NCBI GenBank assembly: GCA_938084135.1
Contig: CALKDS010000006.1
Coordinates: forward strand, 1-62,831
Origin: an uncultured Flavobacteriales bacterium
GTDB taxonomy: Bacteria > Bacteroidota > Bacteroidia > Flavobacteriales > Schleiferiaceae
Direction of reading: 5' to 3'
DNA length: 62,831 bases
Position 1 is the stretch's first letter. Every line of letters starts with the position of its first letter. Below are positions 1 through 11,136 of the stretch, in pieces. A program made the translations under genes and the position numbers. The notes below the pieces were generated by a model. The model was not told the origin of the DNA, did no database searches, and was given only the letters and a program-made list of their open reading frames with translations.

Positions 1-1
1 T

Positions 2-142
2 GGTATTGGAAGAGTCATAGAGCATATGGTGATCCAAGACACAAGGACCATTCTTGATCTACGAAGAAGACCAAAAGGAGTTTATCGCGTACAGATCAAG
101 TCAAAGCAAGGAATCAAAACAATACCTGTTGTAATACAATAA
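2..142 (+). CDS. C-terminal end of a type IX secretion cargo protein (partial)
   Basis: The window opens inside this gene; 46 codons are visible, read in the frame that ends at the TAA at 140-142. The visible residues include VIEHMVIQDT, then TILDLRRRPKGVYRVQIKS and a terminal IPVVIQ. This is the shape of the Por/type A sorting domain that marks proteins for export by the T9SS of Bacteroidota: a short beta-rich tail with a leucine-aspartate turn, a GxYxVxI strand and a basic or hydrophobic last strand. The body of the protein lies to the left, so its function cannot be told. It would be secreted or surface-attached after removal of this tail. The next gene starts 29 bp downstream on the same strand and may be co-transcribed. 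Confidence 0.7.
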   Translation, partial: GIGRVIEHMVIQDTRTILDLRRRPKGVYRVQIKSKQGIKTIPVVIQ

Positions 143-171
143 ACAGCGCTCTTAAATCAAAACTAGAAAAA

Positions 172-651
172 ATGAATAAATTATTACTATTACTACTTAC
201 TATATTTTTATTGTCTGGCTGCACAGACCCATGCCAAGATGTTGCTTGTTTAAATGGAGGAACATGCCTCGAGGGTACATGCCTATGTCCCGACTTCTAT
301 GAAGGCGCGGATTGCGGGACAGAAGAAAGAGCATCTTATTTTGGCACTTATACGGGAACGACAACTTACAGCGATGCCCAAGGGAATACAAATACTTATG
401 CTGATTCCAAGGTTATATCCAATAGCTCTCGAGGGATTGCTTTTATAAAATTTGATGGTGGAATTTATGGCTCTCTGAGTACTCCTGGTGCTGGTATTTT
501 TGACATACCATCGCAATCAAGCTCAAATCCTGGTGCTGCAGACTCTTACTTCTCTGGATCTGGAAATTTCAGTGGTACTTATGTTACATACACGCTTACA
601 GTAGAGAATAATGGAGAGATAGTTACAATGTCATTCACAGGAACAAAATAA
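172..651 (+). CDS. Small lipoprotein with one EGF-like module
   Basis: A 159-residue protein with a lipoprotein signal: a run of leucines and then LLSGC, with the lipidated cysteine at position 17. Directly after it comes a compact cysteine module (C21, C26, C32, C37, C39, C48) with the spacing and NGGTC/CPDFYEGADC wording of an EGF-like domain. From about residue 55 on the chain is rich in Ser, Thr, Gly and Asn and predicted to be beta-stranded, as in small lipocalin-like or beta-sandwich lipoproteins. EGF-like modules behind a lipobox recur in Bacteroidota surface lipoproteins, but no enzymatic residues are visible and no function can be given. Its position after a T9SS cargo gene suggests an envelope role. 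Confidence 0.75.
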   Translation: MNKLLLLLLTIFLLSGCTDPCQDVACLNGGTCLEGTCLCPDFYEGADCGTEERASYFGTYTGTTTYSDAQGNTNTYADSKVISNSSRGIAFIKFDGGIYGSLSTPGAGIFDIPSQSSSNPGAADSYFSGSGNFSGTYVTYTLTVENNGEIVTMSFTGTK

Positions 652-675
652 GATTCTTTAAAAATTAGTTACCCT

Positions 676-852
676 ATGCAAAGATTGGTTCGCTATCCAG
701 AAAAAGGCTATGTCGCTGGAGTGTGCCACGGAATGGGTATCCATACAGGCTTAGATCCTATATTATGGAGAGCTATAGCCCTATGCAGCGGAGGAGGGTT
801 TTTAGTTTATTTGGTCCTTTGGGTATTTTTGAAAAAAGGACACGATCAATGA
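676..852 (+). CDS. PspC-domain small membrane protein
   Basis: A 58-codon gene from ATG 676 to TGA 850-852. The translation begins MQRLVRYPEKGYVAGVCHGM and continues with a DPILWRA motif, then one hydrophobic helix (about residues 34-52) and a charged KKGHDQ tail. The order V-x-GVC-x-G-x-G, then DP-x-x-W-R, then a glycine-rich membrane helix ending in a tyrosine and tryptophan is the PspC fold, here at its minimal length. PspC proteins sit in the inner membrane and take part in envelope-stress signalling in proteobacteria; in Bacteroidota their role is poorly known. It follows the EGF-like lipoprotein by 24 bp and is probably in the same transcript. Confidence 0.75.
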   Translation: MQRLVRYPEKGYVAGVCHGMGIHTGLDPILWRAIALCSGGGFLVYLVLWVFLKKGHDQ

Positions 853-1365
853 TAGGTTAAAACGATCTATTTAGAAAATTGATCCGTTTGTGGCTAGAAT
901 TTATCAGAAAATAGGATTTTCAATTCCAGTAAATCTTTTCATTTTTGATCAAAAAACAGTAAAAAAAAGACGAAAAATGCTAAAAACAGCTCATTTTTGA
1001 CTGTTTTATGGGTTTTTTGTGGTTATTACAAAATTCTTTATCGGCTATTTTAAAAGTGTTCAATAGAATCATCAATTATAAACCGGAATAATTGTCAAAA
1101 AAGCCGTTTTTTAGATCAAAATAGATCAATAAATGGCTAAAAAAGACATTTTAAGTGGTTTTTTAGTGTTTTTTCAATTATTAGATAATTAATTATTAAG
1201 TTACCCAGAAGATTAGAATTTATAAAAATCAGAAACCTCTAGTAATTGGTAAAAAAGCGCCTTTTTTGATAGAAAACAACATAAAACAGGCAAAAATGAG
1301 CTTTTTTTGGCACTTTTTGTAAGTTTTGGATTTTTAGAAATTCTAATTACGAGTTAAGTAATTAT
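853..1365. repeat. AT-rich gap with palindromic A/T-tract motifs
   Basis: A 513-bp stretch with no convincing gene. It carries many A5-8 and T5-8 tracts arranged as short palindromes: a nested pair with AAAACAGT at 953-960 matching ACTGTTTT at 1000-1007 and AAAAATG at 973-979 matching CATTTTT at 992-998; A6-GCCG-T6 at 1097-1112; A6-GCGCC-T6 at 1251-1267; and A5-TGAGC-T7 at 1292-1308. The tracts resemble each other without being exact copies. They could be terminators for the PspC and membrane-protein genes that converge here, a nucleoid-protein binding zone, or a decayed repeat family. Confidence 0.4.
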
Positions 1366-2247
1366 TTAATCTTCTATTTGCGGGGAGTTTCTATAGTTGA
1401 TATAGATTAACAGGATAGCATATCCAAACGCTGCTGATGATAGGATTAAGATGATATTCAATATTCCTTCGACTCCAAAAGAGAGCCGAATAAGAATGGT
1501 TGCAATAACAAAACCTGTGTTTCGTAGCAGTCTAAAATAATCTTGAAAGAAGCTGTAAGACAGCAATAGTATGAGCACATCTGTAAGGATCAGTGCTGTA
1601 AAAAAGTCTTTATAAAAGATCGAGTTTAGGTCATTTTTTATGGAGGCAAATAGATGTTGTCCATAAAAAGCAGAATATAGAAAATCAATAAGGTGTACTA
1701 CACTTATACAGCCTAGAATTATTATGAGTGCAGAGGAAACATACTTTTTTAAATTATTAAAACGCTTTTCCAATATGAGATCAAATTTATCCTGAGGGGT
1801 TTCCTCGAGTTTTGACTTGGCTTTATAAAACAAAAGGATTGTCAGTGCCAGAACAAGAACAGCTAGTAGGTCTACGAATAAACTTCTGAGATCTTTATTC
1901 GCCATGCTGACGGTGGTAAAATCAATTTTTGTAATGTCAGCAAACACTCTTCGAACAAGGATTAGAGAGATAATTTCAAACTGTTTTAAAAGACTCGTGG
2001 TAAATGATCGAGGCAGGTAAAATACCAGTAGATAAATCTCATAAATCAGGATAAAAGAGAAGGGAGTATAAATCGAATTTATGGGATTATCAAATAGCCC
2101 ATAAGAGGAAAGATCAATAATAGCGATAGAGGAAAGCCCAATTAAGATTAAGTGGATGATAAAACCAAGAACAGCAAGTGTCGTGGTAATCGTTTGAATG
2201 GAGTTTCGTGTTTTATCGGAAAAGATGCTATCGTAGAAACTATTCAT
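1366..2247 (-). CDS. Polytopic membrane protein of unknown function
   Basis: A 293-residue protein with about seven hydrophobic segments, near residues 22-44, 61-83, 121-142, 171-194, 212-232, 240-256 and 260-283. A charged, lysine-rich cytoplasmic loop (about 143-170) separates the third and fourth. No catalytic, nucleotide-binding or transporter signature is visible and I do not recognise the family. It stands alone on the minus strand between the AT-rich gap and the M16 peptidase pair, 64 bp from the latter. Function not assigned. Confidence 0.6.
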   Translation of the reverse strand: MNSFYDSIFSDKTRNSIQTITTTLAVLGFIIHLILIGLSSIAIIDLSSYGLFDNPINSIYTPFSFILIYEIYLLVFYLPRSFTTSLLKQFEIISLILVRRVFADITKIDFTTVSMANKDLRSLFVDLLAVLVLALTILLFYKAKSKLEETPQDKFDLILEKRFNNLKKYVSSALIIILGCISVVHLIDFLYSAFYGQHLFASIKNDLNSIFYKDFFTALILTDVLILLLSYSFFQDYFRLLRNTGFVIATILIRLSFGVEGILNIILILSSAAFGYAILLIYINYRNSPQIED

Positions 2248-2311
2248 ATAGGAATTATTATCTATCTAATATAAAGTATATTATGACATTGTAGACTAGT
2301 CAAAATAGGGA

Positions 2312-4396
2312 TCACTCGAATAAAGAGGAGCTCACATCATCATTTAACTTAATGGTCTCGACAGTAATTGTAAATGTTTGCGGCCCAGCTTTAGTCTCAA
2401 TGGTTTTTTCAAATTTTATCCCGCCTACCTGCTGCCAATCTAAAACAGTACTCGTAATAGACATATCCCCTTGGGGAGATTCCTGAGTCTCCATGCTCTG
2501 ATAAAATAATCCGGTTACCACATCAAAATAATGAGTTTTTTTCGGTTTTTCATTTGCATTTGAAAATTCTGAAACTTGATAAACAGCTTTACCATTTATT
2601 AATGTTTGGCCATCAAAATGGAATTCCTCTAGGCGGTCTAGCCATCCTACTTGGTCTACAACATATTTAGCTTGCCTGCTTAGTTCTTCTAGTTCTGGAC
2701 CCTCAACAGTGCTTGTGCCTCGCATCCCACTTTTTTCTGCTTTCCCATCCGTAAACAAAGTTTTACTCAGGGTCATGCTGCCCATAGTTTGCTCTTCCAA
2801 AACTTTATTTGGGATAATTTTAGCGCTAATAACACTTAATTTTTGTGGAGCACCTGGAATTTCTATTGAGGACTCTTGACTTATCGCTTTTAATTGTTTC
2901 AGTTGATCTAAACCACCTAAAGCTTGATAATAATTACCCATTATATTTTCAAGGGTCACACCATCTGGAGTAAATAAAAACTCAGGCTCATCACTCGGCT
3001 GACCAAATTTATCATAGTACTCGATACTACCAAATGCACTTAGTTTTGCTGCGATATCCTGAGCTTTCCCCACAACGGCGATTGTTATATTATCTGTGGT
3101 CATGTATTTTTTGGACACTCTAAGAACATCTTCAGCTGTCACATCGTCCAATCTATTTAGATAATTATTGTAATAATCTTTAGGAAGGCCATAACGGGCA
3201 ATGTTTAGAGCGAAGGAGGCAGCGCTTGACGTGCTCTCCAAAGACCTGCCAAAAGAACCGCTTAAGCTAGATTTAGCGTTCACAATATCTTCTTGAGAGA
3301 CCACTTCGGTTCTGATGGTTTTTAATTCATTCATGAATTCAACGATAGCCGAGTCTGTAACTTCATTTCGGACTTTAGCCGACGCGCTGAAGGTGCTATT
3401 AAGCTTATCTACGCCAAAATTGGAATATGCACCATAAGTAAAGGCCTTATCCTCTCTGAGATTCCTGAATAATCGACCTAACACTCCTCCTCCTAAAATC
3501 TTATTGGCTATTCGTAAGGGCTCTATATCTGGGTGGCCCGGTGCAAGATCAATTACATTACCAACCCAAATTAATGATTGCACTGCAGATGGTTTATCTA
3601 CCAAAACAATCCTAGACGATGCAGGTAATGACGTTTTGGAATATTCAAGAGAAGGGACTTCTTTTCTTTTCCACTTTTTCAGAGAGGTCCCTAACTTCTT
3701 TTTTGCCTCTTTGACTGTTATATCACCGATAATCACCATATAAGCAATATTGGGCCGAAAATAGGCATCATAATATGATTTGCAATCTTCAAGGGTAATG
3801 GCATCAACTGTTGCTTCGGTCATGACCTCACCATAAGGATGCTCAAGACCATAAATGGAAACCCCAGTTAAGTTACTGGATATCGCATCAACGTTTTCTG
3901 AATTTGCTTTTACCCCTGAGGTCATTTGAGTTTTCAGTTTTGTAAATTCTTCCTCTGGGAAACTTGGGTTCAAAAGGACGTCAGAAAAAATATCCAGAAG
4001 ATCATCCGTGTATTTACTTAAGCCTCCTGCACTGATTGATGAAGCTGAGCTAGAAAAGTTCGCGCCCATAAAATCTATTTCTTCATCAAGCTGAGCTTTA
4101 GTTCTGGAATCAGTTCCGGACCCAATTATGTCGCCAGCCATACTTGTATATCCAGCTTTATTTCCCTCTATAATTGGATCACGATCTAATATCAAAGACA
4201 TTGTTATTCGAGGAAGTTTATGATCCTCAACCACAAAAACTTTTAATCCATTGTTTAGCTCAAAACTTTCGTATGCGGCAATTTTTGGAGTTCTTGCCGG
4301 GCCAGGTTTCGGTGCATTGGATCGGTCGATTGATACTTGACCTGACAAACTGTAGGCCGCAAATAATAACAGAAATGAATAAATACTCTTTTTCAT
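2312..4396 (-). CDS. M16 peptidase-like protein without zinc site, with C-terminal extension
   Basis: 694 residues with a Sec signal ending near SLSGQ. The first 450 residues follow the M16 (insulinase/mitochondrial processing peptidase) plan, with the second-domain LGGGVLGRLFRNLREDKAFTY segment near residue 300. Where active members have HxxEH this one reads SMAGDIIGSG, so it cannot bind zinc there and should be the non-catalytic partner, as in two-subunit M16B enzymes. After about residue 470 an extra 220-residue beta-rich region follows that looks like a LolA-like lipoprotein-carrier fold. It starts 3 bp after the stop of the active subunit, so the two are almost surely translated together and pair in the periplasm. 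Confidence 0.8.
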   Translation of the reverse strand: MKKSIYSFLLLFAAYSLSGQVSIDRSNAPKPGPARTPKIAAYESFELNNGLKVFVVEDHKLPRITMSLILDRDPIIEGNKAGYTSMAGDIIGSGTDSRTKAQLDEEIDFMGANFSSSASSISAGGLSKYTDDLLDIFSDVLLNPSFPEEEFTKLKTQMTSGVKANSENVDAISSNLTGVSIYGLEHPYGEVMTEATVDAITLEDCKSYYDAYFRPNIAYMVIIGDITVKEAKKKLGTSLKKWKRKEVPSLEYSKTSLPASSRIVLVDKPSAVQSLIWVGNVIDLAPGHPDIEPLRIANKILGGGVLGRLFRNLREDKAFTYGAYSNFGVDKLNSTFSASAKVRNEVTDSAIVEFMNELKTIRTEVVSQEDIVNAKSSLSGSFGRSLESTSSAASFALNIARYGLPKDYYNNYLNRLDDVTAEDVLRVSKKYMTTDNITIAVVGKAQDIAAKLSAFGSIEYYDKFGQPSDEPEFLFTPDGVTLENIMGNYYQALGGLDQLKQLKAISQESSIEIPGAPQKLSVISAKIIPNKVLEEQTMGSMTLSKTLFTDGKAEKSGMRGTSTVEGPELEELSRQAKYVVDQVGWLDRLEEFHFDGQTLINGKAVYQVSEFSNANEKPKKTHYFDVVTGLFYQSMETQESPQGDMSITSTVLDWQQVGGIKFEKTIETKAGPQTFTITVETIKLNDDVSSSLFE

Positions 4397-4399
4397 ATT

Positions 4400-5728
4400 T
4401 TAATTTTTATTTTCTAATTCTGGGTCTTGGCTCTTTGGTAAATAGTTTAAAACCACCCGATTTTCTTTAACTAAATATTTTTTTGCTACGTCTTGAATGT
4501 CTTTACGGCTAACATTTCGATAACGTTCTATTTCCGTATTTATATAATTGGCATCACCATAAAAAGTATGATAGTTTGCTAAAGACTCTGCAATTCCCGC
4601 CATTCTAGAGTTACTTTGAATAAAAGCACTCTCCATTTGATTTTGGATTTTTTGAAATTCTCGTTCAGAGATTAACTCATTTTGTAATTGTTCAATTTCT
4701 TGTTCAATTGCAGGCTGCATGTCTTTTATCTCTTTATCTGCATTGGCAAAAGCAAGCATAATAAAAGCCCCTCCTTGTTCTAGGGAAAATGGGAAAACTT
4801 GTACAAAAGCAGCAGTTTGATCTTCATCAACTAGACGCTTATACATTCTTGAGGAGGCGCCACCACTGAGAACTGTTCCTGCCATTTCAAGTGCATAGGC
4901 ATCATCAGATTTTTGAGGCGGCATTCTATACCCCATCATCAGCGCAGGCAACTGAACATCATCAAATACTGTTGCGGTTTTCTCTCCCCCCAATGGTGGC
5001 TCTTGGATGTCTGGTTGCATCACTGCATCTCCTTCGGGAATATCGCCAAAGTAAGCTTTGATCAATTCTTTTGTTTTGGCAATATCTAGATCACCAGCAA
5101 TACTTAAAGTTGCATTATTTGGCAAATAAAATTTATTATAGAATGCTTTAAAAGCATCTAGGGTTGCGGAATTCAGATGCTCTATTGATCCTATTGGAGT
5201 CCAGTTATATGGATGCTCAACATAAAGCCGCTTGAAAATATTTTCCGGGAAAGTGGCATAAGGCTGACTATATCGTTGACGTTTTTCTTCTTTTACAACT
5301 TCACGCTGAGTATCTACGCCAATTTTTTTGATTTTTGCATGGAGCATTCTTTCGCTTTCGAGCCAGAGACCTAACTCCAATTGATTTGAAGGGAGCAATT
5401 CATAATAGAAAGTTCTATCTTGAGAAGTGTTCGCATTTAGCTGACCACCTGCAGAGTTAACATAGTTATCAAATTCACCGCGATCAATATTTTCTGAACC
5501 TTCAAATGTTAGATGTTCAAAAAAATGAGCAAATCCTGTTTGACTTTTTTCTTCATTTTTACTACCCACCCGATACATCATGGTAACAGCAACAATAGGA
5601 GTGCTGTGATCTTCATGAAGAATGACATGGAGTCCATTTTTTAGATCGTATTCTTCAAAGTCAATTTTGTTTTGGCCGCTAAGAGCTCCACTCAGAGCTA
5701 GAGCACAAAACATGATTAGTTTTTTCAT
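4400..5728 (-). CDS. M16 family zinc peptidase, active subunit
   Basis: 442 residues with a signal peptide (MKKLIMFCALALSGALSGQ). The zinc site is present: HFFEH within TGFAHFFEHLTFEGS near residues 67-71, followed about 75 residues on by the downstream glutamate region (REVVKEEKRQR). The C-terminal half has the M16 partner motif SGGASSRMYKRLVDEDQTA. Enzymes of this family degrade peptides that enter a closed chamber, and this one is probably periplasmic. It is the promoter-proximal gene of a two-gene unit with the zinc-less partner. A TATATTTA element lies about 24 nt upstream of the start. Confidence 0.85.
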   Translation of the reverse strand: MKKLIMFCALALSGALSGQNKIDFEEYDLKNGLHVILHEDHSTPIVAVTMMYRVGSKNEEKSQTGFAHFFEHLTFEGSENIDRGEFDNYVNSAGGQLNANTSQDRTFYYELLPSNQLELGLWLESERMLHAKIKKIGVDTQREVVKEEKRQRYSQPYATFPENIFKRLYVEHPYNWTPIGSIEHLNSATLDAFKAFYNKFYLPNNATLSIAGDLDIAKTKELIKAYFGDIPEGDAVMQPDIQEPPLGGEKTATVFDDVQLPALMMGYRMPPQKSDDAYALEMAGTVLSGGASSRMYKRLVDEDQTAAFVQVFPFSLEQGGAFIMLAFANADKEIKDMQPAIEQEIEQLQNELISEREFQKIQNQMESAFIQSNSRMAGIAESLANYHTFYGDANYINTEIERYRNVSRKDIQDVAKKYLVKENRVVLNYLPKSQDPELENKN

Positions 5729-8180
<2,452 letters not shown>

Positions 8181-8189
8181 CTCTAGGGT

Positions 8190-9341
8190 TTAGAATGCCT
8201 CACCTATGAAAAAGTAAACTCCTCTTCCTTCACCAGTAAATGAAATGTCTATTCTGGTATAAATATCCTTTTCAGGAAACACAAGGTATCGGACTCCAAA
8301 ACCACCAGTTGGTAATAATCTATTGATCTGAAATCTATTGTCTTCACTGAAAACTTCTCCAGCTGCTATAAAGACACTCGCTCCCCATCTTTTGGAAAAA
8401 TCAAATGGTAGAATACGATATTCTACTTGTCCAGCAATCAAGTGCTTGTCTCTATATCGACCTAAGTAATAACCTCTCATTAGGCTCTCACCTCCCATCA
8501 AAGAGAGCATATTAAAGGGCGGATTCCCATGAGTGAATTGACCATATAGCTGAAAAGCTAAAACAGTATTTTTCTTAATGGGTTTGTATACTCTACTATC
8601 AATTATATAAGAAGTCATATTAAAATTGCTACCAAGGGCTTTGCTGTATTTTAAAAATGCCCATTCGCTGTAAATACCTTTTCGCGGATTCAAGGCGTTA
8701 TGAATGTTATCGTATAAAATGCCTAGTCCTAACCCTAGGTTTGATGAACCATCACTGCCAACATTTGGTGGGCTAGAGCCCAAAGATTGATCAATGTATT
8801 TAACATTGTTTAATCTTTGATAATCTAATTCTAATCCAATATAGAGGGAGGGAAGAGTCTCTCGCAACAATCGTTCACGGAATAATATATATTGGCCATC
8901 TATTCTAGAAAGGTATTCTGATGGACTATCTGGACCAATTCCAAAATATAAAAGAGGAAAACTTTGATAACGAGCTCTACCATAAAAAAACCACTTGTTT
9001 TTATTGGTGTAAATGGCATGATCAAGCCATAAACCATATTGATTTTCAAGGGTAAAGAAGGTAAATGCCTTGACTTGGCTTAATCTGTTTTTGAGATTTC
9101 TTTTTGCTGAATAGACATAAAGACTTGATACTCCAAATTCCCAATTGGTCTCTGGGGAGTAAGCCAATGTGGGGTAGTTAATGAGCTTAGGTGCCGAAGG
9201 ATCAGAAGTTTCTTTTAAAACACTGTTAAGATATCTTTTGAATAGATTTTCTTTTGAAGAAATATTTTCCTGAGCATTAAGAGATAAAAACCCGAAAAAA
9301 ACTGATAATAAGAGCCAATTCCTATTGGAAGTAATATTCAC
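8190..9341 (-). CDS. Omp85/BamA-like outer-membrane barrel protein
   Basis: 383 residues, starting at a GTG at 9341. A signal peptide ends at LSLNAQ. The rest is strand-rich with alternating aromatic residues. Near residue 285 it has GGESLMRGYYLGRYRDKH and then a QVEYR strand: the conserved (V/M)RGY loop-6 motif and the following barrel strand of Omp85-family proteins. Only a short N-terminal stretch (about 60 residues) precedes the barrel, so there are no POTRA domains. This makes it a surface-antigen-type Omp85 relative rather than BamA itself; such short forms in Bacteroidota are often of unknown cargo. A TATCTTTA box ends 4 nt before the GTG, supporting this start. Confidence 0.8.
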   Translation of the reverse strand: MNITSNRNWLLLSVFFGFLSLNAQENISSKENLFKRYLNSVLKETSDPSAPKLINYPTLAYSPETNWEFGVSSLYVYSAKRNLKNRLSQVKAFTFFTLENQYGLWLDHAIYTNKNKWFFYGRARYQSFPLLYFGIGPDSPSEYLSRIDGQYILFRERLLRETLPSLYIGLELDYQRLNNVKYIDQSLGSSPPNVGSDGSSNLGLGLGILYDNIHNALNPRKGIYSEWAFLKYSKALGSNFNMTSYIIDSRVYKPIKKNTVLAFQLYGQFTHGNPPFNMLSLMGGESLMRGYYLGRYRDKHLIAGQVEYRILPFDFSKRWGASVFIAAGEVFSEDNRFQINRLLPTGGFGVRYLVFPEKDIYTRIDISFTGEGRGVYFFIGEAF

Positions 9342-9345
9342 TTTT

Positions 9346-9353
9346 TAAAGATA
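9346..9353 (-). promoter_or_regulatory. -7 box, leaderless promoter of the Omp85-like gene
   Basis: TATCTTTA on the minus strand matches TAnnTTTG in seven of eight positions. The gap to the GTG start at 9341 is AAAA, 4 nt, so transcription would begin at or next to the start codon. Confidence 0.5.
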
Positions 9354-9534
9354 GCATTAGGATTTCGAAAGAACCCGATAATTTTATTTCCAACAATTAG
9401 TCTTTGAGAAAAAATAGGGTTCTTATGAATTGGCAGCAAGGGTTGCAGTGAGATAAACCAAAAAAGCACTCTATATCAAACTAGTGTTTTTCTCTTTTAT
9501 CTATATCCCATTTAATTTCAGACTAGCTTTTCCA

Positions 9535-10629
9535 CTAATTCTCTATTGAAATCCAAGCTTTACCTGAAACCTCATCTAATGCTTTTTTAGCTTGAGTAAA
9601 AGTCTTGAATGGCCCAAGAAATACGCGGTAGAAATTATTGCTGGCTCTAATAACGTTTACTGGTGAGTTATACTCAAGTGAGGCACTGAAGTCTGTCGCA
9701 TATACCTTACTCTCAAAGGACCCTAGTACTACGACATAAGAGCCTGAAGGAAGAGGTGGAAGTGGAATTTCTTTATTTTGTACAGGTTTTTGAGCTGCAC
9801 GGATTTGCTCCTGCGCCTTTACTGAAACCAGCTCTAATGAATCTAATTGACGATTGGCTTCAACAACTTTAGAATGGGCAACTTCAAGCTCGTTCTGGAT
9901 CATTACATTCTCTGCTTTAGCTTGATTGAGTTTTTCTTCGAGTTGTGGTATAGCGCTTACTTTGTTCGCTTCACGTTGGAGAGAGGCTTGTTTTTTAGAG
10001 CGATATGTCTTTTTGTTAACTACCCCAATTGAGAAGGTTAGCATTTGGTCATCATAACCAATACGATTCCCAACACCAACACCATCTATACCGTCATCAA
10101 ACATAAAATAGCGGTAGTCTGCACCAATATAATAAGTGCGTTTATCATTGGGGATTTCATAGCGAATAGATATACCTGCTGGGATCCCCAAAGAACCCCA
10201 TAGAAAGGAAGTAGTATTGATACCATTTGAGCCCATATCATCACGCTCCCAAGTTCTTATCTGAGAAATCCCCATTGTGAGTCCATAACGTAGTTGTCCA
10301 TTATTCAAAGCTGTCACCCTCCCTAAACCGAAATGAGGTGAAAAACCCGCAAGATTAGTAGTTTTATCATCATTTACAGCTCGGAAAAAGTGAACATCAC
10401 TCCCAAGACGCATATAGTAATTATCCCAAATAGGCAAGTCAAAATTCAAGTTTGCAGAGAGATTAAAACCATCAAACCCTCCCGCATTACTTCCCCAGCT
10501 GCCGAAGGCGGATCCATCATCTGGCATGAAATAAGTCACACCTGCGCCATATGCTATTTTAGCAGGGCCTTGGGCAAAGGCTGATAAAGAAAAAATATAG
10601 AAAGCAATAGTTAAAATAAGAATGCGCAT
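9535..10629 (-). CDS. Outer-membrane barrel protein with coiled coil and SPOR domain
   Basis: The start is placed at ATG 10629 (364 residues), because the sequence from there is a signal peptide, MRILILTIAFYIFSLSAFAQ; an upstream in-frame TTG would add 32 unlikely residues. Residues 20-205 read as a small porin-like beta barrel (GAGVTYF, ADYRYFMFDDG). Residues 215-270 are charged and heptad-like, a probable periplasmic coiled coil. The C-terminal 70 residues form a SPOR domain (SYVVVLGSF then NFYRVFLGPFKTFTQAKKAL), which binds denuded peptidoglycan at division or growth sites. The protein probably ties outer membrane to cell wall. A TATATTTG promoter lies 27 nt upstream. Confidence 0.8.
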   Translation of the reverse strand: MRILILTIAFYIFSLSAFAQGPAKIAYGAGVTYFMPDDGSAFGSWGSNAGGFDGFNLSANLNFDLPIWDNYYMRLGSDVHFFRAVNDDKTTNLAGFSPHFGLGRVTALNNGQLRYGLTMGISQIRTWERDDMGSNGINTTSFLWGSLGIPAGISIRYEIPNDKRTYYIGADYRYFMFDDGIDGVGVGNRIGYDDQMLTFSIGVVNKKTYRSKKQASLQREANKVSAIPQLEEKLNQAKAENVMIQNELEVAHSKVVEANRQLDSLELVSVKAQEQIRAAQKPVQNKEIPLPPLPSGSYVVVLGSFESKVYATDFSASLEYNSPVNVIRASNNFYRVFLGPFKTFTQAKKALDEVSGKAWISIEN

Positions 10630-10656
10630 AATGTTTCTATTTAAACAGGTTGTAAA

Positions 10657-10664
10657 CAAATATA
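10657..10664 (-). promoter_or_regulatory. -7 promoter element of the SPOR-domain gene
   Basis: TATATTTG, a perfect TAnnTTTG match on the minus strand, 27 nt before the chosen ATG. It implies a leader of about 22 nt and supports the shorter start, because it lies inside the longer reading. Confidence 0.55.
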
Positions 10665-10921
10665 GGGACGTATAAATAAAATCCAGAGCTTTATTGCTCT
10701 TCCATTTTTTCAATAGTTGCAGCACAACTCAACCCTGTAGTGAAACACTTATCTAATTTGATTATATATAATTGCTATTTGTAATTGCAATAGTACTGAA
10801 TTTCATCTCTATTCGTCTAGAAGTTTGAAGTCCATCCTATGCTTAGACTAAATCCCAAACAGGTGCAAAAGAAAAAGAGTACGCGCATCGGGGTAGTTTT
10901 AAGAATCGGTTTAAATATAAA
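10665..10921. other. Gap between SPOR gene and tRNA terminator
   Basis: About 257 bp between the SPOR-gene promoter and the tRNA terminator. I see no open reading frame of note and no RNA motif here; it should hold only the upstream promoter part of the SPOR gene. Confidence 0.4.
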
Positions 10922-10954
10922 AAAACGGTTACACTATAAAAGTATAACCGTTTT
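10922..10954 (-). terminator. Rho-independent terminator after tRNA-Asn
   Basis: A perfect 10-bp stem (AAAACGGTTA at 10922-10931 with TAACCGTTTT at 10945-10954) around a 13-nt loop. Read on the minus strand it is followed by a T-rich run, as expected for termination of the tRNA transcript 15 bp upstream. Confidence 0.8.
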
Positions 10955-10968
10955 ATCATTATAAGTAG

Positions 10969-11042
10969 CTCCTCCTCTTGGGCTCGAACCAAGGACCCTC
11001 TGATTAACAGTCAGATGCTCTAACCAACTGAGCTAAGGAGGA
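10969..11042 (-). tRNA. tRNA-Asn (anticodon GTT)
   Basis: On the minus strand a full cloverleaf can be drawn: acceptor TCCTCCT with AGGAGGA, a D arm with AGTTGGTTAGA, anticodon arm CTGACT-GTT-AATCAG, T arm CTTGG-TTCGAGC-CCAAG and discriminator G. The anticodon GTT reads Asn codons, and a discriminator G is normal for tRNA-Asn. The 3' CCA is not encoded (CTA follows), so it must be added by CCA transferase. A terminator follows at once. Confidence 0.95.
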
Positions 11043-11101
11043 ATATCCCTTTACGGGGTGCAATAATACGAATAGACTCATATTACTACAAGCGGTAAAG
11101 G

Positions 11102-11109
11102 TATATTTG
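11102..11109 (+). promoter_or_regulatory. -7 promoter element of the PfkB-kinase operon
   Basis: TATATTTG, an exact TAnnTTTG match, 27 nt before the ATG of the kinase gene. The leader is A-rich, the usual Bacteroidota substitute for a Shine-Dalgarno site. Confidence 0.55.
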
Positions 11110-11136
11110 TACCAACCATAAAAAAAATAAAAGAAT

